Assembly (NCBI GenBank): GCA_002342295.1
Contig: DDPR01000011.1
Location: forward strand, 1-15,906
Source: Burkholderiales bacterium UBA2463
Lineage (GTDB): Bacteria; Pseudomonadota; Gammaproteobacteria; Burkholderiales; Burkholderiaceae_A
Direction: 5' to 3'
Length of the DNA: 15,906 nucleotides
Shown piece after piece: positions 6,509 through 12,464 of the stretch. Every line of letters begins with the position of its first letter. The first letter of the stretch is position 1. Position numbers and translations under genes: made by a program. The notes below the pieces were generated by a model. It worked only from the letters and a program-made list of their open reading frames with translations. It was not told the origin of the DNA and made no database searches.

Positions 6509-7101
6509 TTGAGCAGCACCCGAACGTCGGACTCGAGCTTCTCGATGGCAAGGTCCTGCGGGGCCACGAGCCGCAAGCGTCCCTGGGGGTCATAGAGGTA
6601 AGTGAAGGTGGTGTGATCAATCGAGGAGGGCCCATTTTTCTTAAAGAAAACCCGAAAGTCTTTGGCGGTGGCCGCGACCTGATCCGGGGTGCCACGAAGG
6701 CCTACAAAGCTTGGGTCAAAGGAGCTTAGGAAGGCTGCAAGCTCCTCCGGCTGGTCGCTCTCCGGGTCCACGGTGATGAAGACGACCTGGAGGCGGTCCG
6801 CATCCTTGCCCAGCCGTTTTTTGAGCTCCACCATCTTGGTGAGGTGCGTGGGGCAGGCATCGGGGCAATAGAGAAAGCCAAAAAAGACTGCCGTCACCTT
6901 GCCCGGAAAGCTCCTCTCGGAGACCGGCTGCCCCTGCAGATTGGGCAGCTCATAGTGTTGGGCCCAGGTCGCACCCGTCACATCCATGCTATTGAAGATG
7001 GCAGGCTTATCGCCGCAGGACGTCAACACCAAGGCGGCAGCCAAGAGCAGGGTGCGAAGAGTCAAAGGAGGCCTTCTCTTAAAGTGGGGGGCATGACGCA
7101 C
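6505..7101 (-). CDS. SCO1/SenC-type copper-binding lipoprotein, cytochrome oxidase assembly
   Basis: The 198-residue frame encodes a SCO1/SenC thioredoxin-fold protein. SCO proteins deliver copper to, or reduce, the CuA site of cytochrome c oxidase in the periplasm. Seen here: a basic N-terminus, a hydrophobic stretch ending in lipobox Leu-Thr-Ser-Cys (Cys29), the copper ligands Cys79-x-x-x-Cys83 in Tyr-Cys-Pro-Asp-Ala-Cys-Pro, and the distal His163 in Asp-His-Thr-Thr-Phe-Thr-Tyr-Leu-Tyr-Asp. It is probably membrane-anchored through the lipidated Cys. The start is uncertain. GTG 7101 lacks a ribosome site and overlaps the divergent mnmC-like gene by nine bases. An in-frame TTG at 7065 has AGAAGG six bases upstream and would still give a signal peptide (17 residues to the lipobox Cys). 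It heads the SCO1-chrA-nadD-rsfS run; no oxidase genes are adjacent. Confidence 0.92.
   Translation of the reverse strand: MRHAPHFKRRPPLTLRTLLLAAALVLTSCGDKPAIFNSMDVTGATWAQHYELPNLQGQPVSERSFPGKVTAVFFGFLYCPDACPTHLTKMVELKKRLGKDADRLQVVFITVDPESDQPEELAAFLSSFDPSFVGLRGTPDQVAATAKDFRVFFKKNGPSSIDHTTFTYLYDPQGRLRLVAPQDLAIEKLESDVRVLLK
7064..7071 (+). promoter_or_regulatory. Possible ribosome binding site of the mnmC-like gene
   Basis: AAAGGAGG is a perfect anti-16S match. It lies 12 bases before an in-frame GTG (7084) and 21 before ATG 7093. The distance is long for either, so its use is uncertain; it also falls inside the extended SCO1 reading frame on the other strand. Confidence 0.35.
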
Positions 7102-8214
7102 GATCAGGAACCCGTGGAGGAAGCCTTATTCTGCCGCATTGCTGTGGTGGGATTGGGCCTGGCGGGCGCCTGCGTGGTTCGCGCGCTGGCTCTTGCCGAG
7201 CAGCACTTTGAGCGGCCGCTCAAAGTGGCTGCCTTTGAGAAGGCTTCCGAGCCAGCAATGGGCGCATCGGGCAACCCTCTGGCCATCTGTCACCCGCTAC
7301 ATTCCGCGGATAACAATCTTGCAAGCCAGCTTGTTGATTCTGGGCTTCAAACCACCACTGACTGGCTTGCTCAGCTAGACGCCAAGGCTCAGGGCTGGGC
7401 GGACCTCTGTGGGGTGATTGAGCGAGACCGCGACGATGCACTCTCTTTGGGGGGCTGGGTGAAACCCGCACACTTCGTGATGGCCTGTCTTGCGAGCGCC
7501 CACTCCATCCTTCAGGAGCGCCTAATACTTCACTACAACGCCCCTCATCACAGCATTACCGAGCTGAAACGAGGCTTTGATGCCGTCATCGTCTGCACCG
7601 CAGACGACGCACTGCTTGCCGATGCTGGCCTGGCGCTTCGGGCAATTGCCGGCCAGGTGTCGTGGGTTGAGGCTGAGCCTCGCGAGGGTCCCGATCGAGT
7701 GCTGTGTGCCTCTGGCTATGTGGCGCCCGTCGTGGAAGGCAAGCTTCTGGTGGGCGCGAGCTTTAACCGAGAGGAGTTGGCGCCCCAGGTCACTGAGCAG
7801 GGCCACGAAGAGAATTTTGAGCGCTTAAGGGAGCTGAGCCCTGATCTTGCAGAGGCGATGCGAGCTCGATGGCCCTTGGCTGGTGGTCGCGCCAGCGTGC
7901 GCTTTGCCACGCCCGATCGTCTGCCGCATGTGGGATCCATTACCTCTCTGGGATCCTTGAGGAGCCACCCCCACCCGCAGAGGATTTCGCAGCTTGATCA
8001 CCTACCGAGGGTAGGGGGGGTGTATGTGCTTTTGGGTCTGGGTTCGCGTGGCCTGTCTTTTGCGCCATTGGGCGCAGAGCTCATAGCCCAGATGATTTTG
8101 GGCGCCCCACCCAGCCTTCCCGAACGGCTCATCCAGGCCATCGACCCCGCTCGATTCGTGCTGAGGGCCCATCGAAGGGCAGCGTATTCCTTTGGGCGAC
8201 ATACGGCACACTAA
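7093..8214 (+). CDS. mnmC: MnmC C-terminal-type FAD oxidoreductase (tRNA wobble uridine modification)
   Basis: The 373-residue flavoprotein resembles the C-terminal domain of bifunctional MnmC. That domain converts 5-carboxymethylaminomethyl-(2-thio)uridine 34 of tRNA to the aminomethyl form. Seen: an FAD Rossmann loop Gly-Leu-Gly-Leu-Ala-Gly (20-25), Gly-Ala-Ser-Gly-Asn-Pro-x-Ala-x-x-His-Pro (57-68), Ala-Gly-Gln-Val-Ser, Ala-Ser-Val-Arg-Phe-Ala-Thr-Pro-Asp-Arg-Leu-Pro-His-Val-Gly (about 267-281) and Gly-Leu-Gly-Ser-Arg-Gly-Leu (315-321). The N-terminal methyltransferase domain of E. coli MnmC is absent, so a separate methyltransferase would be needed to finish mnm5(s2)U. ATG 7093 puts the Rossmann loop at a normal distance; GTG 7084 is an alternative. 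It starts back-to-back with SCO1 and is followed after four bases by the CysB-like gene. General D-amino-acid-dehydrogenase-like activity is the alternative. Confidence 0.8.
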   Translation: MTHDQEPVEEALFCRIAVVGLGLAGACVVRALALAEQHFERPLKVAAFEKASEPAMGASGNPLAICHPLHSADNNLASQLVDSGLQTTTDWLAQLDAKAQGWADLCGVIERDRDDALSLGGWVKPAHFVMACLASAHSILQERLILHYNAPHHSITELKRGFDAVIVCTADDALLADAGLALRAIAGQVSWVEAEPREGPDRVLCASGYVAPVVEGKLLVGASFNREELAPQVTEQGHEENFERLRELSPDLAEAMRARWPLAGGRASVRFATPDRLPHVGSITSLGSLRSHPHPQRISQLDHLPRVGGVYVLLGLGSRGLSFAPLGAELIAQMILGAPPSLPERLIQAIDPARFVLRAHRRAAYSFGRHTAH

Positions 8215-8218
8215 CCAC

Positions 8219-9160
8219 ATGAACATTCAGCAGCTTCGCATCCTGCGCGAATCGGCCCGCCACAACTTCAATCTGACCGAAGTGGCGATGGCGCTATTTA
8301 CCTCACAGTCTGGGGTGAGCAAGGCCATTAAGGAACTCGAAGATGAGCTTGGTGTGCAGATTTTTCTTCGAAAGGGCAAGCGCCTTTTGGGATTCACCGA
8401 GCCCGGTGAGGCCATGCTTGCCCACGCAGAGCGAGCACTTCAGGAAGTTGAGAACCTGCGCTCGGTCAGCCAGTCCTTCTCGGAGAGGGACGAGGGACGG
8501 CTTGTGCTTGCCACCACCCACACGCAGGCGCGCTACTCGCTCCCCGAGATTGTCAGAGCTTTTCGGGAGCACTTTCCGAAGGTGCAGCTGGTGTTGCGCC
8601 AGGCGAGTCCGCCAGAAATTGTTGACCTCTTGGAGTCTGGGGAGGCTGACATTGGAATTGCCACCGAGTCGCTGAGCGCCAACCCACGCTTTGTGACCTT
8701 TCCTTTTTTTAAGTGGTTTCATGGCGTGGTGGTGCCCAGGGGCCACCCTCTGGCCCTCGCCTCTCATGGCGCAGAGCCCCTCACTCTCTTAGCGCTCGCA
8801 GAGTTCCCCATCATCACCTATCACGAGGGCTTCACTGGCCGGGGCATGATCGATGCCACCTTTGCCAAGGCCGGTCTCGCGCCCCGTGTGGTGCTTGAGG
8901 CGCTAGACGCTGATGTGATTAAGGCCTATGTCAGCCTGGGAATGGGTGTTGGTATCGTGGCCTCGATTGCCTACGATGAGACGGCTGACGCATCCCTCGA
9001 GCTTCTCGATGCCAGCGAGTTGTTTGAAGAAAACACAACCGTTCTTGCCCTTCGGAGGGGCCGTCTTTTGAGCGGCTTTGCAGCGCATTTTGTGGGACTC
9101 TGTGTGCGTGGCCTCTCTTTAGATGCTCTGAGGCTTGCCGTGATGGAGGAGAAAGAATGA
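8219..9160 (+). CDS. CysB-like LysR-family transcriptional regulator
   Basis: The 313-residue protein is a LysR regulator closest in pattern to CysB/Cbl. Its N-terminal winged helix includes Gln-Gln-Leu-Arg, Asn-Phe-Asn-Leu-Thr-Glu-Val-Ala, Thr-Ser-Gln-Ser-Gly-Val-Ser-Lys-Ala-Ile and Glu-Leu-Glu-Asp-Glu-Leu-Gly (first 60 residues). The effector domain opens with Thr-Thr-His-Thr-Gln-Ala-Arg-Tyr at 99-106, which places Thr100, Thr102 and Gln103 where CysB contacts its sulfate or N-acetylserine-type ligand. CysB activates sulfur-assimilation genes when cysteine is scarce. ATG 8219 matches the typical CysB N-terminus; no Shine-Dalgarno is visible, and the gene begins four bases after the upstream stop. 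Its TGA overlaps the panB ATG (9157-9160), so regulator and panB are translationally linked. Target genes cannot be read from the window. Confidence 0.9.
   Translation: MNIQQLRILRESARHNFNLTEVAMALFTSQSGVSKAIKELEDELGVQIFLRKGKRLLGFTEPGEAMLAHAERALQEVENLRSVSQSFSERDEGRLVLATTHTQARYSLPEIVRAFREHFPKVQLVLRQASPPEIVDLLESGEADIGIATESLSANPRFVTFPFFKWFHGVVVPRGHPLALASHGAEPLTLLALAEFPIITYHEGFTGRGMIDATFAKAGLAPRVVLEALDADVIKAYVSLGMGVGIVASIAYDETADASLELLDASELFEENTTVLALRRGRLLSGFAAHFVGLCVRGLSLDALRLAVMEEKE
9145..9151 (+). promoter_or_regulatory. Ribosome binding site of panB
   Basis: GGAGGAG, inside the last codons of the CysB-like gene, is five bases before ATG 9157. It would give panB its own initiation signal in addition to coupling through ATGA. 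Confidence 0.65.
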
Positions 9161-9993
9161 GCGTTCACAGCACGAGTAGCGAAGGCGTCTCCGGTCGTAA
9201 GCCGGTGACGGTGCCTGGCCTTGCAGCCATGAGGGCGCGAGGCGAGAGAATTGCCATGCTCACCTGCTACGACGCAGCCTTTGCCGGCGTGCTTGATGCA
9301 GCAGGCGTTGACGTTCTTCTAATCGGCGATTCTTTGGGCATGGTGCTTCAGGGCCATTCGTCAACGCTTCCGGTTACCCTGCAGGACGTGGCCTATCACA
9401 CGGCTTGTGTGTCGCGAGCAAAGCCCAAGGCCCTCGTCATGGCCGACATGCCCTGGGCGAGTTATCAGGCCTCCTGCGAGCAGGCCTATGGGAATGCTGC
9501 AGCCCTCATGGCTGCCGGGGCTCAGATGGTGAAGCTTGAGGGCGGCGCCTGGCTCGTGCCCACGGTTGAATTTATGGTTTCGCGAGGCATTCCGGTCTGT
9601 GCTCATCTGGGCCTCACCCCTCAAAGCTTGAATGTGCTGGGTGGCTATAAGGTGCAGGGCCGAGGAGAGGCGGGTGAGCAACTGCTTGCGGATGCGAGGG
9701 CCATGCAAGAGGCCGGTGCTGGTCTCGTCTTGGTCGAACTCATTCCCGCGATGCTTGGCAAGGCCCTGACCGAGGCCCTCTCAGTTCCAACGATTGGGAT
9801 TGGTGCCGGCCCCCACACCAGTGGCCAAGTGCTCGTCCTACACGACATCCTAGATGTAACGCCAGGCAAGAAGGCTCGCTTCGTCAAGAACTATTTGGCT
9901 GGCTCGGGGAGCATTCAGGAGGCGGTTGCTAATTTCGTGAGGGAGGTGAAGAGTGGCGCCTACCCACAGGCAGAGCACGGCTTCTTGGACTAG
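9157..9993 (+). CDS. panB: 3-methyl-2-oxobutanoate hydroxymethyltransferase
   Basis: The 278-residue PanB makes ketopantoate from 3-methyl-2-oxobutanoate and methylene-tetrahydrofolate, the first step of pantothenate and hence CoA synthesis. Signatures include Met-Leu-Thr-Cys-Tyr-Asp-Ala, Leu-Ile-Gly-Asp-Ser-Leu-Gly-Met-Val, Ala-Asp-Met-Pro, Val-Lys-Leu-Glu-Gly-Gly, Cys-Ala-His-Leu-Gly-Leu-Thr-Pro-Gln, Glu-Leu-Ile-Pro and Ile-Gly-Ile-Gly-Ala-Gly-Pro, in the family's usual order. Length is normal. The start is set by the ATGA overlap with the CysB-like gene and by the GGAGGAG site. panC is not adjacent. The downstream gene efp begins after a 39-base gap. Coupling to a sulfur-type regulator is unusual; CoA synthesis consumes cysteine, so a link is conceivable but unproven. 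Confidence 0.97.
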   Translation: MSVHSTSSEGVSGRKPVTVPGLAAMRARGERIAMLTCYDAAFAGVLDAAGVDVLLIGDSLGMVLQGHSSTLPVTLQDVAYHTACVSRAKPKALVMADMPWASYQASCEQAYGNAAALMAAGAQMVKLEGGAWLVPTVEFMVSRGIPVCAHLGLTPQSLNVLGGYKVQGRGEAGEQLLADARAMQEAGAGLVLVELIPAMLGKALTEALSVPTIGIGAGPHTSGQVLVLHDILDVTPGKKARFVKNYLAGSGSIQEAVANFVREVKSGAYPQAEHGFLD

Positions 9994-10032
9994 ACGCTAA
10001 ACTGTGGGGCTATTAAACCCCTACCTCTTCCC

Positions 10033-10593
10033 ATGAAAATTGCCCAAGAACTCCGCGTCGGTAACGTCTTCATGCTCGATGGTCAGCCCCAGGTGGTGCT
10101 GAAGGCCGAGTACAACAAATCTGGCCGCAATGCCGCCGTGGTGAAGATGAAGTACAAGAGTCTTCTCTCGGGATCAGGCTCCGAGCAGGTCTTTAAAGCA
10201 GACGAAAAGTTTGAAGACCTGGTGCTCGACCGAAAGGAAGTCACCTACTCCTACTTCGCAGACCCCATGTATGTGTTTATGGATGCTGACTTCAATCAAT
10301 ATGAGGTGGAGGGCGAGAGCATGGGCGATGCCCTGAACTACCTAGAGGACGGCATGGCCTGCGAGGTCGTTTTCTACGACGGCCGAGCCATTTCAGTGGA
10401 GATGCCCACGAGCGTGGTGAGGGAGGTGGCCTACACAGAGCCTGCCGTGAAGGGCGACACCTCAGGCAAGGTGATGAAGCCCGCGCGCATTGCCCCCACC
10501 GACTTTGAGATTTCGGTGCCTGCCTTTGTCGAGATTGGCGACAAGATCGAGATCGACACCCGCACGGCGGAGTATCGAAACCGCGTCAAATAG
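10033..10593 (+). CDS. efp: Translation elongation factor P, arginine-32 type
   Basis: EF-P relieves ribosome stalling at consecutive prolines. The 186-residue protein has the three-domain layout of the family: an N-terminal KOW-like domain from Ala-Gln-Glu-Leu-Arg-Val-Gly-Asn-Val, a central domain with Tyr-Ser-Tyr-Phe-Ala-Asp-Pro-Met-Tyr-Val-Phe-Met-Asp, and a C-terminal OB domain ending Ile-Glu-Ile-Asp-Thr-Arg-Thr-Ala-Glu-Tyr. The loop tip reads Lys-Ser-Gly-Arg-Asn with arginine at position 32, the residue that EarP rhamnosylates using dTDP-rhamnose in many beta- and some gammaproteobacteria. The Lys34 system of E. coli (EpmA/B) would not apply. Neither earP nor rhamnose genes are in the window. 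ATG 10033 gives the canonical N-terminus but is preceded by a C-rich leader with no Shine-Dalgarno. Confidence 0.97.
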   Translation: MKIAQELRVGNVFMLDGQPQVVLKAEYNKSGRNAAVVKMKYKSLLSGSGSEQVFKADEKFEDLVLDRKEVTYSYFADPMYVFMDADFNQYEVEGESMGDALNYLEDGMACEVVFYDGRAISVEMPTSVVREVAYTEPAVKGDTSGKVMKPARIAPTDFEISVPAFVEIGDKIEIDTRTAEYRNRVK

Positions 10594-10628
10594 GCGCTCG
10601 GGGTTCGGGTTTCTCGGGGTTTGAGTAT

Positions 10629-11246
10629 TTACGGCTGGGCTGCCCGAAGTAGCTGCGCCGTCTCGAATAGAGGGAGCCCCATGATGCCGCTTGGGCTGCC
10701 CTTTACCCATTCAATCACCGCTCCCGCATGACCTTGAATGGCATAGGCACCCGCCTTGTCCATGGGCTCGCCGGTAGCCACCACCCAGTCAATCCAGTCG
10801 CCGCTGAGCTCACAAAATTTCACCTCCGATTCGCTGAGCACCTGCGTCAGCTGGTCACCCCTTGGCTGGTCACCCCTTATGAGGGCTACCGCAGTCAACA
10901 CAGTGTGAACTCGGCCCGAGAGCCGCCACAGCATGGCCTTTGCCTCTTCGCGCGAGAGAGGCTTGCCCAGAATCTCGTTGTCGATGGCCACCGTCGTGTC
11001 GCTGGCAAGCACAGGCATTGTCGGCAGCCCACGAGAAAGAAGCCGCCTCCAGCCGGCCTCGGCCTTGAGTGCCGTAACCCGCTGCACATACTGCGTGGGC
11101 AGCTCTTGGGGCAGCACTGCCTCGAGCAACTCAGCATCTTCCTCGGGACCGGGCGGCAGCAAGACCACTTCGAAGCCCATCTGGTCTGCCAGCTGCTCAA
11201 GAAGTTGGCGTCTGCGGGGCGACTGGGAGGCTAGGGCAATTCTCAT
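10629..11246 (-). CDS. Maf-family nucleoside triphosphate pyrophosphatase
   Basis: The 205-residue Maf/Ham1-fold protein begins at ATG 11246 with Met-Arg-Ile-Ala-Leu-Ala-Ser-Gln-Ser-Pro-Arg-Arg, the conserved Maf N-terminus. An upstream extension to 11294 is possible but would precede this motif. Further signatures are Ala-Ser-Asp-Thr-Thr-Val, Gly-Lys-Pro, Ser-Gly-Arg-Val-His-Thr-Val and Gly-Ala-Tyr-Ala-Ile-Gln-Gly. Maf enzymes hydrolyse non-canonical or selected NTPs (dTTP/UTP or methylated nucleotides) and are linked to septum control. The Gly-Ala-Tyr-Ala-Ile-Gln-Gly motif suits the YhdE-like dTTP/UTP branch, but I do not claim the substrate. A 15-base direct duplication adds an Arg-Gly-Asp-Gln repeat in the middle. 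It converges on efp across a 35-base gap and diverges from the MBL-fold gene across 38 bases. Confidence 0.93.
   Translation of the reverse strand: MRIALASQSPRRRQLLEQLADQMGFEVVLLPPGPEEDAELLEAVLPQELPTQYVQRVTALKAEAGWRRLLSRGLPTMPVLASDTTVAIDNEILGKPLSREEAKAMLWRLSGRVHTVLTAVALIRGDQPRGDQLTQVLSESEVKFCELSGDWIDWVVATGEPMDKAGAYAIQGHAGAVIEWVKGSPSGIMGLPLFETAQLLRAAQP
10850..10878. repeat. Short tandem duplication inside maf
   Basis: A 14-base sequence (10850-10863) recurs exactly at 10865-10878, a period of 15 bases. It stays in frame and produces Gly-Asp-Gln-Pro-Arg then Gly-Asp-Gln-Leu-Thr in the Maf protein, so it adds five residues without breaking the gene. Confidence 0.8.
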
Positions 11247-11284
11247 TGCCCAAGTGTAGGGCCGAAAATGCGACCATTGAGGGC

Positions 11285-12430
11285 ATGACTGCACCCCGGC
11301 CTACGCCTGCCTTGCGCCCCCACGAGCATGAGATTCACTATGCGGATCTGACCATCCCGGCGCCAGGCGAGCTCACGGAGCTTCAGGCGGGCAGCCACTC
11401 TCGGGGTGGAGTCTGGTGGCTTCGCATGCCCCTGCCATTTGCGCTTGATCACATCAACCTCTGGCTTGTTGAGGATGAGGTGGAGGGCAGGAGGGGCTTT
11501 ACGGCCATTGATACGGGTGTGAGCACGCCCGAGACCATGGCCCACTGGCAGACGATTCGCGGCTCGTATTTCAAGGGCCTGCCCATCCTTCGGGTGATCT
11601 GCACCCACATGCACCCAGACCATATGGGCCTGGCCTACTGGCTCTGCGGTGATGAATGCGAGGCGCCGCTCTGGATGACGCTTGGCGAATACACGACCGG
11701 GCGCATGTTTGCCTCGCGGTGCCTTGCCGACGAGGATTTGGCCCAGCCTGATGGTCCGGCCGCAACCATGGCCGAGCACTTTAGGCGCCATGGCATGCAC
11801 TCGCCAGATGATTATCAGAAGGTGCTCAATCGCAAGGGGCACTTCTCGAGCCTCGTTCCTCGAGTACCAATGCGTTACCGGCGCCTCATGCCTGAGGAGG
11901 CATTTGAGATGGGCGGCGAGACCTGGAGGGTCATTCCGGGCTATGGACACTCGCCTGAACATGCCTCGCTCTATTGCCAGGCCAGCAACCTACTCATCTC
12001 TGGCGACATGCTGCTGCCCAGAATCTCAACCAATATGTCGGTCTGGGCGCATGAGCCCGATGCCGACCCCCTGGGGCAATACCTCGCTTCGATTGAGCGC
12101 TTTTCTCCCCTGCCGGAGAACACCCTGGTGCTCCCCTCGCACGGCCGGCCTTTTGGGGGCCCTGAAATGACTGGCGCCAAGGGCGGCATCCACACTCGGC
12201 TGCGCCAGCTCAGAGCCCATCACGAGGAGCGTCTAGCCGAGGCCCTTGAGGCCTGCAAAGCGCCCAAGACCTGTGCGCAGGTGCTGCCAGTTCTTTTTCC
12301 CCGAGAGTTGGACTTTCATCAATTCACCTTCGCCATGGGCGAGACCATCGCGCACATGAATCGGCTCTGGCATGCCGGACGGGTCTCTCGGGTGCAGCAC
12401 GAGGGGGCATATCGCTTCGAGGCGGTGTAA
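11285..12430 (+). CDS. MBL-fold metallo-hydrolase of unknown substrate
   Basis: The 381-residue protein is a metallo-beta-lactamase-fold hydrolase. The metal site is complete: His108-x-His110-x-Asp112-His113 in Thr-His-Met-His-Pro-Asp-His-Met-Gly, a later His in Gly-Tyr-Gly-His-Ser-Pro-Glu-His, an Asp in Ser-Gly-Asp-Met-Leu-Leu-Pro, and His in Leu-Pro-Ser-His-Gly-Arg-Pro. A C-terminal extension of about 100 residues with helical character resembles the winged-helix tail of LACTB2/glyoxalase-II-like enzymes. No signal peptide is seen, so it is cytosolic. Its position 34 bases before an acyl-CoA synthetase and the ETF genes suggests a role in thioester or acyl metabolism, perhaps hydrolysis of an acyl-CoA, but this is inference. 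ATG 11285 is preferred to in-frame TTG 11246; GAGGG just precedes it. Confidence 0.88.
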   Translation: MTAPRPTPALRPHEHEIHYADLTIPAPGELTELQAGSHSRGGVWWLRMPLPFALDHINLWLVEDEVEGRRGFTAIDTGVSTPETMAHWQTIRGSYFKGLPILRVICTHMHPDHMGLAYWLCGDECEAPLWMTLGEYTTGRMFASRCLADEDLAQPDGPAATMAEHFRRHGMHSPDDYQKVLNRKGHFSSLVPRVPMRYRRLMPEEAFEMGGETWRVIPGYGHSPEHASLYCQASNLLISGDMLLPRISTNMSVWAHEPDADPLGQYLASIERFSPLPENTLVLPSHGRPFGGPEMTGAKGGIHTRLRQLRAHHEERLAEALEACKAPKTCAQVLPVLFPRELDFHQFTFAMGETIAHMNRLWHAGRVSRVQHEGAYRFEAV

Positions 12431-12450
12431 AGTTTTAAAAAGAAGAACAC

Positions 12451-12456
12451 AGGAGA
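12451..12456 (+). promoter_or_regulatory. Ribosome binding site of the acyl-CoA synthetase gene
   Basis: AGGAGA is eight bases before ATG 12465, in an A-rich 34-base spacer. It fixes the start at 12465 and excludes the longer in-frame extension back into the MBL-fold gene. Confidence 0.75.
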
Positions 12457-12464
12457 AACACACG

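Noticed and set aside
6844..7092. N-terminal extension of the mnmC-like frame back into SCO1
   Set aside because: The extension is antisense to SCO1 and precedes the Rossmann loop by about 100 residues; ATG 7093 places the loop normally.
8001..8015. Perfect 6-bp inverted repeat with a 3-base loop
   Set aside because: It lies within mnmC coding sequence, has no T tract, and such short dyads are expected by chance.
9994..10032. Possible hairpin GGGG-CTATTAAA-CCCC and a -10-like TATTAA before efp
   Set aside because: The stem is only four base pairs with no T tract, and no -35 element is correctly spaced, so neither a terminator nor a promoter can be supported.
10594..10628. Repeated CTCGGGGTT units between efp and maf
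   Set aside because: Only direct repeats, with no inverted pairing, so it cannot be called a bidirectional terminator.
11247..11284. Divergent promoter region between maf and the MBL-fold gene
   Set aside because: No pair of -35 and -10 elements with acceptable spacing is visible in the 38 bases; the promoters probably extend into the genes.
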